Assembly: GCF_022747945.1 (NCBI RefSeq)
Contig: NZ_JALDST010000001.1
Span: forward strand, 5,952,001 to 6,016,000
Source of the DNA: Micromonospora sp. R77
GTDB lineage: Bacteria > Actinomycetota > Actinomycetes > Mycobacteriales > Micromonosporaceae
Length of the DNA: 64,000 bases
Direction: 5' to 3'
The notes below the pieces were generated by a model that searched no databases, was not told the DNA's origin, and worked only from the letters and a program-made list of their open reading frames with translations. The translations under genes were made by a program, and so were the position numbers. Below are positions 9,736 through 17,817 of this stretch, piece by piece; position 1 is the stretch's first letter, and each line of letters opens with the position of its first letter.

Positions 9736-10099
9736 CTGGCGACGGCTCTGCCAAAGCGACGACATGCGGACAAAGGGGCGGCGGGTGCAAGTCTCATTCG
9801 CCAACGGGCGATCACATTCGGTCTACGTACACGACGGCGCCGAGGGATACCTGCTCACCGCCGTCGTCGCCGATGCTGATGTCGTCGGGCAGTGGGACCG
9901 CCTCTACCGCGAAGCATGGGAGAGGAACCGCCACACCAGGCTGGTGGGCTTTCGCATCGACGAGGACGGCCGAATGGTCGCCCACGGATGGACCCCGAAG
10001 GACGGACTCACCGCCGATGCTTTCCAAACCGTCGTCCGCGCTGTTGCCCGCGAGGCGGACCGGTACGAGTTCCAACTGACCGGCGCGGACCGTCGCTGA
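9716..10099 (+). CDS. Small last gene of helicase/PLD operon
   Basis: A 127-residue soluble protein overlapping the helicase 3' end by 20 bases. ATG 9716 and ATG 9725 are both possible; GGAG copies at 9702-9705 and 9708-9711 could serve either. The sequence alternates strand-like blocks (RRVQVSFANGRSHSVYV, YLLTAVVADADVV) and a helix (DAFQTVVRAVAREADR), suggesting a compact alpha/beta fold. I do not recognise it. The tight overlap puts it in the same transcript. It could be a regulator, small subunit or self-protection protein of the system; nothing in the sequence decides between these. Confidence 0.65.
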   Translation: MFGMRDDWRRLCQSDDMRTKGRRVQVSFANGRSHSVYVHDGAEGYLLTAVVADADVVGQWDRLYREAWERNRHTRLVGFRIDEDGRMVAHGWTPKDGLTADAFQTVVRAVAREADRYEFQLTGADRR

Positions 10100-10148
10100 C
10101 CTGCCGTCCACCACGGGTTCGTGGATCTATTGGGCTCTGTCCCATGAG

Positions 10149-10181
10149 CGGTTCCGGCGGCCGTGGCAGCCGCCGGAACCG
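10149..10181. terminator. Bidirectional hairpin terminator
   Basis: A perfect 13-bp stem (10149-10161 with 10169-10181) and a seven-base loop lie between the end of the helicase operon on the plus strand and the convergent small secreted-protein gene on the minus strand. Its position suits a shared terminator. Confidence 0.7.
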
Positions 10182-10192
10182 TCGCCGGGTGG

Positions 10193-10597
10193 TTAACGTC
10201 GTATCTGTACGCAGGCGGGCGATACCTGCGTCCCGTCGGTCCACCGCGCCGCGACGCACACATAGCTGCCGCTGGCCAGGTTGCGGTTGACGGGAAGGTG
10301 TACGAAGGTGGTGTCCGACGGGGAGCCGGGATCGCCGTGGCCCCGGTAGTAGATCCCGTCGCCCCAAACCTCGATCTCCAGGTAGAGACCGGTCCGGTAC
10401 CGGATCGTTCCCTCGATGTAGTTGACGTAGGTGCTACTGCCGTTGACGTACACACAGCGGTCGACCGGGTAGCCGCTGTAGGTGCAACCGCTCGCACTGG
10501 CCGCTGCCGGCTGGCTGAAGGTCACGAGCGAGGCACCGATGACCGTGAGTGCGACGAGGGTAGAGCGGAGCGCCTGACTGATTTTCGGGTGTTTCAT
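10193..10597 (-). CDS. Small secreted beta-rich protein
   Basis: A 134-residue exported protein. Residues 1-34 are a signal peptide (MKHPKISQALRS, a hydrophobic core, then QPAAASAS). The mature part starts with a Cys-containing segment (SGCTYSGYPVDRCVYV) and is rich in aromatic beta strands (YRTGLYLEIEVWGDGIYYRG), with a third Cys pair partner in SYVCVAARW and SPACVQ. The pattern suggests a disulfide-stabilised extracellular beta sandwich. I recognise no family. It lies 12 bases downstream of another small secreted gene on the same strand, so both are probably co-expressed. Confidence 0.7.
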   Translation of the reverse strand: MKHPKISQALRSTLVALTVIGASLVTFSQPAAASASGCTYSGYPVDRCVYVNGSSTYVNYIEGTIRYRTGLYLEIEVWGDGIYYRGHGDPGSPSDTTFVHLPVNRNLASGSYVCVAARWTDGTQVSPACVQIRR

Positions 10598-10609
10598 CGA
10601 GGTCCTTTC

Positions 10610-11023
10610 TCAGCAGTGGCCGACGCCCGTTTGGTTGAAGACGTACGAGGAGTGCACGAGCCAGCGGCCGGTCAGCGGCACGGCCCACACCACGAACCAG
10701 CGGTTGCTGTTGTAGTTGCCGTTGAACCAGTGGGTCGAATCGTCGAACCAGCACGCCATCGACACCTTGTTGCCGTTGCTCCACCATGTCTGGGCCCCGT
10801 TCGGGCATCCGCCGTCCCAACAGGCGAGTAGGGACGATGAGCCTGAGTAGTTGTACGTGCACGACACCTGCGAGCAGGGCGCGGCGGTGGCCGGCGTGGT
10901 GGTGATGCCGAGCGTGGTGGCGATGGCCGCCACGATCAGCAGAGCCGTGGCGAGCCTGTGACCCGGGCGGCGTCGCCGCGGCGGCGCTTCGGGGTTCGGG
11001 CCTCGAACATTGGTAGGTGTCAC
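10610..11023 (-). CDS. Small secreted Cys/Trp-rich protein
   Basis: A 137-residue exported protein. GTG 11023 is favoured over the upstream in-frame ATG because AGAGGA stands seven bases before it. An Arg-rich n-region (PPRRRRPGHR) and hydrophobic core (TALLIVAAIATTLGI) give a signal peptide ending at PATAA. The mature part has six Cys and many Trp residues (CWDGGC, WWSNGN, NSNRWFVVWAV), and ends in GVGHC. This suggests a small extracellular carbohydrate- or wall-binding beta protein, but I know no family. It is the upstream partner of the neighbouring small secreted gene. Confidence 0.65.
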   Translation of the reverse strand: MTPTNVRGPNPEAPPRRRRPGHRLATALLIVAAIATTLGITTTPATAAPCSQVSCTYNYSGSSSLLACWDGGCPNGAQTWWSNGNKVSMACWFDDSTHWFNGNYNSNRWFVVWAVPLTGRWLVHSSYVFNQTGVGHC

Positions 11024-11334
11024 ATCGGCGTCCTCTCGTCGAGGTGAAGCTGCGGTGATTTGGTGATCACGGCAGCTGTCTTCGTGGAGCCAATGGTGGG
11101 GGAGTTGGGGGCGTGTGGAGGGCCCTTTGCAGGCGATGCTCACGTGTGCAACAAATGAGCGGTTCGCAGATCATCAGGCTGTCAGGTGGCGAGTCGCCGC
11201 TCCGGACGGTGGTGGCAGGCGAAGCTGCGCGAGCCGGCTCACCTTCGGGTGAGAGGTGGCCCGATCGGTGGTCGGCGTGAATGAAGCCACGATCGAGCTA
11301 TGCCTTGGTAGGACCGCCCGTGTGGGGGACATCC
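11024..11334. other. Intergenic, upstream of secreted-protein pair
   Basis: About 310 bases between the start of the minus-strand secreted pair and the end of the minus-strand HTH regulator. It must hold the promoter of the secreted pair. I see no gene, repeat or clear terminator here. Confidence 0.4.
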
Positions 11335-13050
11335 TTACCGGTTGGCGCCCTCGTACACCACGGTCGACAGGTTCAGCCACCAAGCGGCGGCGGTCCGCAC
11401 CGGCTCGGGCATCCGGTCGTCGTTACGTAGCCGCTGCAGCACGGCCCGGTTACGGGTCATGCCCAGGCCGTAGGTTAGGCCGCTCAGTGCAGCCGCGTTG
11501 GTGGGCTGTCGGGTACCTCGCCACAGCTGCGCGTGGTGGGTGATCGCTTGTCGCCAGAAGCGGTCGGTACTGGTGCCGCCGACGTGGCCGATCGCCTGGG
11601 CCGAGGCGACCGTGACTCGTGCTGGCAGGCCGCTGGCGGTGATCAGCCGCTCGATCACGGGCCGCTGCTCCGCTCCGCCGAGCAACCGCAGCGCCTCGAT
11701 CATGGCGGGGGCCACGGAGGCGCCAAGAACTGCTGGGCCGGTCAGGTCCGCGGCGAGTGCGGCGGCGAGCGGCCGGCGGTACGGGGTGCCGCTGATCGTG
11801 ATGGCCGCCAGTAGCCGGACGTCGAATACGGGGTTGAACAGCATTTCCTCCAGCACGACTGGCAGCACGTCGTCGCGGAAGCGTGGGACGTCCCGTGGCA
11901 TCTGCGCCACCACCGTGCTGGCCAGCCGGGCCACCAGCCGTTGGCTCGCCTCCTGACCGGCGAGCCGGCCGGCCCGGAGCACGTGGTCCGGACCGGCCGG
12001 ATCGGTGACCAGCCCCCGCAGCTTGGTGCGGCTGGCTGCCGAAGCTGTGTCCAGCAGACGGCGCATCAGCTCGGTCGCCAGCTGCTGAATGTCATCCCGC
12101 CGGTTGGAGTCGAGCGTCAGCTCCTGAATTACCGCCATCAGGCGGGGCATCTCGGCGTCGGTGAAGTGACCGAAACGCAACTTGCGGACGCTCGCCAGGA
12201 GCGCGCCGTACTGGGTGCGCTCGTTGGTGGGATGAATGAGCTGCTGCAGCACATGTCTGTTCGCGTCGGGATGATCGCTGGCGTCCAGCACGCTTACCGT
12301 CTCCACGAAGACCTGGTTCGTACGGTCCGCCGCCAGACCTGCGCACGCGGCGACGGCCGCCTGCTGGCCGACCGGATGTGCCAAGAGCCGGCTGAGTGCC
12401 TCGTATCGCTGCATCCAGGCGATGCCGTCGGCGACGATGGTCTCGCTGAGCAACCGCTCGGCGATGTCTGACCATGCCCGGTGTGGCGTGATCACCACCG
12501 CTGGTGCCGCCGCCAACCGGCGGGTCAGCTCGTCCCATTCCACGCCGGTCAGTAGGTCCGTCGAGGAAGCCGCCCGTTCCACGAGTTCGTCGAGGCGTTC
12601 CGAATCGGCGATCCGGTCGGGCGACCGAGCCAGTGTCGGTAATACGTGCTCCGTGGACGCGGCGTAGCGGTGGATCGTGTCCACGAGCGCGACGAGGCGG
12701 TGCGACGGCAGCTCCAGCAGTTCTTCATACCGTCGGATGGCCAGGTACGGGGCACACACTGCCGCTGTCTCCCACCGGGAGATTTGGTAGATGCTGGTGT
12801 GCTCGGCCCAGCAGCCGCCCTGGAACGCCTCGGCGAAGTCCGCCGTTCGCAGCCACCGGTCGCTCGGCCCGTAGAGCCGGTTGACGCGCAGCAACCAACC
12901 CACCCGGTCCTGGTGCGCTGGCACCCGCGCCCGGTCGCCCGGTCCGGGCACGGCTCGATACGGTCGGCCACGGCGGCCGGTGGTGCTCCTTCCAGTTCCC
13001 ACGCGGCCATTTATCACACGATGAACTACTGAAAGCAATGCTGCCGCCAC
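11335..13050 (-). CDS. HTH protein with long helical-repeat C-terminus
   Basis: A protein of up to 571 residues. The N-terminal ~100 residues resemble an XRE-type helix-turn-helix used by actinobacterial regulators: a helix at DRVGWLLRVNRLYG, then FAEAFQGGCW and YQISRWETA, followed by RRYEELLELP. From about residue 150 on the protein is almost wholly helical, with repeated two-helix units suggestive of HEAT/ARM-type repeats. The start is uncertain: the first ~28 residues from ATG 13050 are low-quality coding sequence, and GTG codons just before PGPGD or PAHQD are plausible starts. It is probably a DNA-binding regulator of unknown target. Confidence 0.65.
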   Translation of the reverse strand: MAAALLSVVHRVINGRVGTGRSTTGRRGRPYRAVPGPGDRARVPAHQDRVGWLLRVNRLYGPSDRWLRTADFAEAFQGGCWAEHTSIYQISRWETAAVCAPYLAIRRYEELLELPSHRLVALVDTIHRYAASTEHVLPTLARSPDRIADSERLDELVERAASSTDLLTGVEWDELTRRLAAAPAVVITPHRAWSDIAERLLSETIVADGIAWMQRYEALSRLLAHPVGQQAAVAACAGLAADRTNQVFVETVSVLDASDHPDANRHVLQQLIHPTNERTQYGALLASVRKLRFGHFTDAEMPRLMAVIQELTLDSNRRDDIQQLATELMRRLLDTASAASRTKLRGLVTDPAGPDHVLRAGRLAGQEASQRLVARLASTVVAQMPRDVPRFRDDVLPVVLEEMLFNPVFDVRLLAAITISGTPYRRPLAAALAADLTGPAVLGASVAPAMIEALRLLGGAEQRPVIERLITASGLPARVTVASAQAIGHVGGTSTDRFWRQAITHHAQLWRGTRQPTNAAALSGLTYGLGMTRNRAVLQRLRNDDRMPEPVRTAAAWWLNLSTVVYEGANR

Positions 13051-13220
13051 TTAAAGACAGCGGGGGGAGTGTAGGACCGACTATGGATGCGTAGATATGC
13101 CGTAACACCACCTACTTATCGGTCCCGACGGCTTTGGCGCCTCGCGCGGCCGCTGTGCAGATCGGTGGTGGCTCCGTCTCCCATCGGATCCTGCTCCTAA
13201 CCTCAGCGGGTGCGGGACCC

Positions 13221-13360
13221 GAAGATGGATGCCGCGACCGGCGTGAGCGCCGCGATCGTTACCCTGTGGGAAAGGGCTACTGAGCTACGGGGCTCAGCGC
13301 CCGCGAGGCCTCACCCAGAATCCCACCGGCCTGCGTCAGCCGAGACCGATCGCAGCGCCG
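13221..13360 (-). pseudogene. Remnant of the helical protein gene at 23.4-23.9 kb
   Basis: A non-coding stretch that closely resembles part of the gene at 23403-23930. The 20-odd bases from 13238 are identical to 23638-23660, and similarity continues through 13330-13353 against 23728-23752, with small indels and substitutions between. It has no open frame. It is a decayed fragment of a second copy of that toxin-cassette gene family, which shows such cassettes have been here before. Confidence 0.65.
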
Positions 13361-13447
13361 CGTAAGGCCAGATCCCGATGATGGCCTACATGCCATCAAG
13401 GTCAGTGTCGGATCTGGTCGACTGGACCGACCTAAAGGGCAGCAACC

Positions 13448-13639
13448 TCAGGGCGCAAGGCGAACCTTGTCCGGTGGGAGAGCGACGAGGTTGATGGTAC
13501 GTCCGTCCTCGTCGGTGAACTCGACCTCGTAGGCCAGCTGGGGGGTGCGGAAGACATGCACGATCGTCCCGACTGCTCCGGGAAAGAGCTGCTTCTCCGG
13601 CACAGCCTCAACGAGCTCGACCACGTCGTACAGTTCCAT
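13448..13639 (-). CDS. DUF4926 family protein
   Basis: A 63-residue protein. ATG 13639 (MELYDVVELVEAVPE) is chosen over the longer frame because it matches the family's usual first residues and has AAGGA eight bases upstream. The small beta barrel-like pattern (GAVGTIVHVF, AYEVEFTDEDGRT, KVRLAP) is typical of DUF4926. Members are often found beside toxin-antitoxin or polymorphic toxin genes; here no partner is evident. Function is unknown. Confidence 0.75.
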   Translation of the reverse strand: MELYDVVELVEAVPEKQLFPGAVGTIVHVFRTPQLAYEVEFTDEDGRTINLVALPPDKVRLAP

Positions 13640-14087
13640 CGCCCATCCTTGCTTCAGTGGTGCGAGTTGCGCCTCAGCCTTGAACCATGTCACGTGACCA
13701 CGCGGTAGTCCGGGATAACGGGGATGTGGCGCCTCTGGTGGGACACCGAGGGAGCGCTCTGAGGACCCCTCCGGGACGGGCATCCGGGAGAGCTGAATCC
13801 CTTCGAGGCAGGCGCGGCGCCAGAAGGCTGCATAGACGCCGGGTTCGGACCCGTCTAGCAGCTTGGGCTGAAACTTGCAGGTAGTCGTTATTCAGAGTTG
13901 AAGCGAGCCTCTCGAGAAGGGCGTGGAGAAGCCCACGAGGGCCTGCTGTCTGACTTTCAGCACCTTCCGAACAGGTGGGTGCCGGCGCCGCCGCTTCAAG
14001 CGCGGACCCCGCGAATGTCTCATCGGATGCAACCTCCGGGGTCGGACCCCGCGTGACTATCCCCGACACGGGATCGGAGGCCACTGG

Positions 14088-14600
14088 ATGAGCGATCGTG
14101 ACGCCGCGTTTGCGGCGTACTTCGCGGCGCGATCAGACGCGATGCGCGGGACTGCCTATCTGCTGTGCGGCGACTGGCATCGGGCGGAGGACCTGGTCCA
14201 GTCCACGTTCACGAAGCTGTACCTGGCGTGGGACCGGGCATCGCGGCACGAGGTCCTCGACGCGTACGTACGGCAGATCCTGCTGCGGACCTTTCTCGAC
14301 GAGCGGCGCCGCGGCTGGTGGCGACGGGAACGGGTGAACGCCGAGCCGGCGGAGAAGGCCGTGACGGCGGAGTCGCCGGAGGAGCGGCTGGTGCTGTTGC
14401 GGGCGCTGACCGACGTACCGCCGCGCCAGCGGGCCGTGCTGGTGCTGCGGTACTGGGAGGACCTGTCCGTCGAGGAAACCGCGTCGCTGCTGCAGTGCAC
14501 GACCGGGACCGTCAAGAGCCAGGCGGCGCGGGGACTGGACACGCTGCGCCGGCTGCTGGCCCCGACGTTGACCACTACTGGGAGGCAATTCGATGAATGA
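14088..14600 (+). CDS. SigE family RNA polymerase sigma factor
   Basis: A 170-residue ECF sigma factor of the actinobacterial SigE type. ATG 14088 follows GGAGG at 14076-14080. Region 2 spans about residues 10-75 (AYLLCGDWHRAEDLVQSTFTK is the core), and region 4 spans about 105-155 (PPRQRAVLVLRYWEDLSVEETA, then TVKSQAARGLDTLR, the DNA-binding helix-turn-helix). Its last codons overlap the start of the next gene by eight bases, so it is coupled to a membrane partner likely to act as its anti-sigma factor. The targets are not visible. Confidence 0.88.
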   Translation: MSDRDAAFAAYFAARSDAMRGTAYLLCGDWHRAEDLVQSTFTKLYLAWDRASRHEVLDAYVRQILLRTFLDERRRGWWRRERVNAEPAEKAVTAESPEERLVLLRALTDVPPRQRAVLVLRYWEDLSVEETASLLQCTTGTVKSQAARGLDTLRRLLAPTLTTTGRQFDE

Positions 14601-15438
14601 GGACGAGCTTCGAGGAGCACTACGCCGCACCATGGCGGCCACCAGTCCTCCTCCGCCGATGAGCGGAACCGGCGCCTTGGTCGCCGGACGCCGCGCCCGG
14701 TTTCGTCGCCGCGTCGTCTCGTTGGGTGCGGGTTCGGGGGTAGCGCTCGTGCTGGTCGCCGCCGTCGGGTTCACCGGCGTACTGGGCAGCGGAAGTAGCT
14801 ACCGCCCGGCGGATGCGAAGCCTCCATCCAGCAGCATGGCGGATCCGGGGGTGACCAGGCCGCCTGGTGCCGTGAGGTGCACACCGGCGTCCTGCCCCCG
14901 CCGGGGATTGCCGGACCTGTCGCAGGAGGAGCAAGACGCTCGCACAGACCGGGCACGGGAGATGCTCGACGCTCTCCTTGCCGCCCTACCCGGTGGGTAC
15001 ACCGTGGTGAGAGACGACCCGCTGAATCCGCTCGATCCGAAGGCGTCACTGTCAGGGATCTACCAGGCGTACTTCACCGTACGTCAAGGGAAGCAGACCG
15101 GGCTGGTGTTGGTCGAGGTGCACGACCCGCAGTCCCCAATTGGAGACCGGTGGGAGGGTGACGGCTGCGCCCTGGCGCTGGCGATGTGGCCCGTCCCCCG
15201 TGGACGATGCCAGCTGATGACCACCGGCCAGACGAAGGTGGGGGTGGCCCAATCCCAATGGGGAGATCGGTTCGCCCAGTGGGCCGGGTACCGGCACCCG
15301 GACGGGGTGGTGGTCAAAGTCGCCCAGATTTCGAGGCCCGACCGATACTGGAAGGCCCCACCAGAGCTGAAGAAGCTGCCCTTCACCGTCCAGCAACTCG
15401 CGGACCTCGCCGTCAACGAACGGTTCCACGTCAGTTGA
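14593..15438 (+). CDS. Single-pass membrane partner of the sigma factor
   Basis: A 281-residue protein whose ATG lies inside the sigma gene's 3' end. The N-terminal ~40 residues are cytoplasmic (MNEDELRGALRRTMAAT), followed by one transmembrane helix (about 42-65: VVSLGAGSGVALVLVAAVGF) and a ~215-residue extracytoplasmic domain with a Cys pair near residue 95 and another pair near 195-205. This is the layout of an anti-sigma factor or sensor that holds the sigma factor at the membrane, although no zinc-binding anti-sigma motif (HxxxCxxC) is present. Anti-sigma function is inferred from coupling and topology. Confidence 0.68.
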   Translation: MNEDELRGALRRTMAATSPPPPMSGTGALVAGRRARFRRRVVSLGAGSGVALVLVAAVGFTGVLGSGSSYRPADAKPPSSSMADPGVTRPPGAVRCTPASCPRRGLPDLSQEEQDARTDRAREMLDALLAALPGGYTVVRDDPLNPLDPKASLSGIYQAYFTVRQGKQTGLVLVEVHDPQSPIGDRWEGDGCALALAMWPVPRGRCQLMTTGQTKVGVAQSQWGDRFAQWAGYRHPDGVVVKVAQISRPDRYWKAPPELKKLPFTVQQLADLAVNERFHVS

Positions 15439-15451
15439 GATTCGGCACAGT

Positions 15452-15482
15452 GGGTGGGTGCGCGCAATCCACGCACCCACCC
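15452..15482 (+). terminator. Hairpin terminator after sigma operon
   Basis: An 11-bp GC-rich perfect stem (15452-15462 with 15472-15482) and a nine-base loop lie 13 bases after the stop of the membrane partner gene. It is well placed to end the sigma-factor transcript. Confidence 0.65.
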
Positions 15483-15523
15483 GCGTCGTTGTGTGCTGTC
15501 GCGTCCGTGGACGCGTCAGCGTC

Positions 15524-15960
15524 CGCCGTCGCGGAGGCGTCCGAGTTGTTTAACGTCGACGTGGATCAGTTTGCCGGACCGGTCGCGTTCGTAGCGGCGG
15601 ATGATCTGGGCGGTGGGCGGGTCGAGTCCGGCGAGGCGGTGCAGGCCGTGCCGGGTCAGGATCGCGTGCGCGGCCGAGGCGGGCATCCCGAGCAGCGTCC
15701 CGAGCCGCTGAGGCCCGAGCGTGCGCTTTTGGCGCAGCTGGCAGACCCGTACCTCAGCCTCTGCCGACGTCTTGTGGGGTGGCGGTGGGCCCCGCTGGAT
15801 CGGTCGGCCAGACCGGCATCGCCCTAGGTCCGCCACCGTCGCAGCCACTTGTATCCGGTGGCCCGGGAACAGCCGAGTTCCTTCACCACATGGGCTACCG
15901 GCCGGCCCTGGTCGACGACATGCGTGACGAGCAGCCGCCGACCGCGAATGGATGCTCCTA
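15524..15960 (-). pseudogene. IS481-family transposase remnant
   Basis: The N-terminal third of an IS481 transposase, broken. One frame (near 15850-15955) gives SIRGRRLLVTHVVDQGRPVAHV and GCSRATGYKWLRRW, the N-terminal helix-turn-helix. Another frame (15524-15780) gives TLGPQRLGTLLGMPASAAH, RLAGLDPPT, IRRYERDRSGKLIHVDVKQLG, which leads into the first catalytic Asp region. A frameshift near 15830 joins them. The catalytic core downstream is missing, and the 5' end is cut off at about 15960 by the IS110 element. Confidence 0.75.
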
Positions 15961-15966
15961 TGGATG

Positions 15967-17025
15967 TCAAGGGGTGTGGAGAGCGGCGAAGTCGGCGAGG
16001 AGGGCGGTGTGGATCTCGCGGACGACGTATCGCTTGAGGCACCGCATGATCTCTTTCTTGCCGAGGCCTTGTTTGGTGCGTTTGTCGACGTAGGTGCGGG
16101 TGCGCAGGTCGTAGCGCATCCGGCTGAGCACGATGGTGTGCAGGGCGTTGTTCGCGGCTCTGTCACCGCCGCGGTTGAGGCGGTGGCGGTTGGTGCGTCC
16201 GCTGCTGGCGGGTATCGGGGCGACGCCGCAGAGGTGGGCCAGGGCTGCTTCGGAGCGGAGCCGGTCGGGGTTGTCGCCGGCGGTGGTCAGCAGTTGCCCC
16301 GCGACCTCCGGTCCTGCGCCGAACAGGCGGCTCAGGGCCGGTGCGGTCCGGGCAACGGCGGGGCGTATCCGTCGATCGGCGTGGGCGATCTCGGCGTTGA
16401 GCGCGGTGATCCGGGCGGCGATCGAGGCGAGAGCGGCGTTCGTGGCGTGGACCGGGTCGGTGAGTGCGGACTCATCGACCCGGAGATCGACGCATCGTTG
16501 GACGAGCGCGGGACCGGTGAGGCCGGCCAGATCCTCCCTCAGTGTGTCCGGCGCGGAGGTAATGAGGCCGTGGAGCTGGTTGAGGGCTGCGGTGCGGGCC
16601 TTGACCGCGCCGCAGCGGGCCACCCGCAGGACACGGATCGCCTCGACCGGCCCGGTGCGGGTCTTCGGGACGCCAGTGGCCTGCCCCGACAGGGCCGCGC
16701 GGGCGGCGGCGAGGGCATCGATCGGGTCGGACTTGCCCTTACTCCGACGGGTCTTGCGGTCAGGGCGGTCGATCTCGATGACGGTGATGCCCGACGCGCT
16801 CAGGTGACGTGCCAGGCCAGCGCCGTAGGCGCCGGTGCCCTCCACCCCGACCTTGACCACCCGGCCGAAGGTGCGCAGCCAGCGCAGCAACTGCTGATAT
16901 CCGGCTGCGGTGGCCGGGAACTGCTGATCACCGAGCACCCGACCCGCCTGGTCGACCGCAGCGGCGTGATGAGTCTTGCCGTGGGTATCAACCCCACCCG
17001 TGACCTGGCGCTTCTTGGCTGTCAT
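15967..17025 (-). CDS. IS110-family transposase (DEDD recombinase)
   Basis: A complete 352-residue IS110 transposase from ATG 17025; an upstream in-frame ATG at 17073 adds 16 poor residues. The N-terminal RuvC-like domain shows GGVDTHGKTHHAAAV (first Asp), VGVEGTGAYG (Glu) and KSDPIDALAAARAA (Asp pair). The C-terminal Tnp domain shows LFGAGPEVAGQLL, then CGVAPIPASSGRTNRHR with the catalytic Ser, and GGDRAANNALH. IS110 enzymes use both domains and a bridge RNA to choose their target. All catalytic residues appear present, so it may be active. It interrupts the IS481 remnant. Confidence 0.92.
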   Translation of the reverse strand: MTAKKRQVTGGVDTHGKTHHAAAVDQAGRVLGDQQFPATAAGYQQLLRWLRTFGRVVKVGVEGTGAYGAGLARHLSASGITVIEIDRPDRKTRRSKGKSDPIDALAAARAALSGQATGVPKTRTGPVEAIRVLRVARCGAVKARTAALNQLHGLITSAPDTLREDLAGLTGPALVQRCVDLRVDESALTDPVHATNAALASIAARITALNAEIAHADRRIRPAVARTAPALSRLFGAGPEVAGQLLTTAGDNPDRLRSEAALAHLCGVAPIPASSGRTNRHRLNRGGDRAANNALHTIVLSRMRYDLRTRTYVDKRTKQGLGKKEIMRCLKRYVVREIHTALLADFAALHTP

Positions 17026-17290
17026 CCTGGAACCGTCGTCCCTTTCGCTTGCACCGACAGGGTCGGCACGCACTCGCCGGGACGGGCGGACAGGACAGTG
17101 ACGGGGCCTCTTGCACAGGCTCCTATCAGGTCACGACGCCCCTGCCAGTGACGTGCAGGACGGGGTCACCCGGAACCGGTCGACGAATCCACAGCAGGAC
17201 AGCATCGTCGGTCAGTCGGTGAGTCAGACCAGACCGGGTGACCCCACCTACATCCTCACTGTCAGTCGGGCATCACGGTGGGCCACGAGA
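17026..17290 (-). ncRNA. Non-coding end of IS110, candidate bridge RNA
   Basis: The region upstream of the IS110 transposase has no gene. It contains a perfect 12-bp inverted repeat (17162-17173 with 17234-17245) enclosing about 60 bases. An eight-base string GCTCCTAT at 17119-17126 also occurs at 15954-15961, beside the other edge of the element. In the IS110 group the non-coding end 5' of the transposase gene encodes the bridge RNA with two internal loops. Exact RNA ends and loops cannot be fixed by eye. Confidence 0.35.
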
Positions 17291-17359
17291 TCTCCGGTTT
17301 CGGTGTGGGCGTCAGCACCTCACACCTCGCCGGAGGTCTCGACGGTGGACGAGATGGCC

Positions 17360-17761
17360 TCATTCGGCGATCGTTGCCGCTGCTGTGGGGGCCCAGAGGG
17401 TCAACCACTGCTCGATGGCTGCCGGGTTCTGTAGTTCCAGGTCACCGTCGTTTTGCAGCCTGAGCCAGCCTGGGCGAAGGAGACCGAGCGTGGTCAACCG
17501 TGCCTGATCATGTCCGAGGAGTTCGAGCCACAGATCGGGCCACTGCATCCAGTCCATGACCTCGCTGTCTGGTCGCAGTGCCAGCGCTGCTCGCAGTTGC
17601 ATCAGCGCCTCTGGATCATGCTGGTCAGCGAGGACCGGAGGACGGTGGCGACGCTTGCGAGTTGGCTCACCAGGCCCGGTTGAGCCGAAGACGCGGACCC
17701 GAGTTGTCCTGCTTAAGGTCTCGACCACTTCCGTGAGAAGGTCGCTGATCACGGTCGCCAT
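17360..17761 (-). CDS. Unknown small protein
   Basis: A 133-residue soluble protein from ATG 17761; the ribosome site is weak. The N-terminal third is basic and variable; the C-terminal two-thirds (DPEALMQLRAALALRPDSEV, DWMQWPDLWLELLG, GWLRLQNDGDLELQNPA) has the amphipathic look of a real protein. No family recognised. It lies 56 bases downstream of another unknown gene on the same strand. Confidence 0.5.
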   Translation of the reverse strand: MATVISDLLTEVVETLSRTTRVRVFGSTGPGEPTRKRRHRPPVLADQHDPEALMQLRAALALRPDSEVMDWMQWPDLWLELLGHDQARLTTLGLLRPGWLRLQNDGDLELQNPAAIEQWLTLWAPTAAATIAE

Positions 17762-17817
17762 TCTTGTCGGCGGGTGACCCGACTACCAGCAGGTGCCGAC
17801 GAGGGCCGTGGATGGGG

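Larger units (their letters stand above)
15962..17290 (-). mobile_element. IS110-family insertion sequence
   Basis: The element comprises the transposase and its 5' non-coding end. The edge by the transposase 3' end lies at about 15955-15966, where homology to the IS481 transposase stops. The outer edge is uncertain, somewhere between about 17126 and 17300. IS110 elements lack terminal inverted repeats and usually make no target duplication, so the ends cannot be read directly. Confidence 0.7.

Noticed and set aside
2970..10099. Calling the helicase/PLD operon DISARM
   Set aside because: No methyltransferase or DUF1998 protein is present, and the first gene is not a DISARM component I recognise.
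15952..17151. A 399-codon plus-strand ORF
   Set aside because: It is antisense to the IS110 transposase; the product is Gly/Ala/Arg-rich with no motif.
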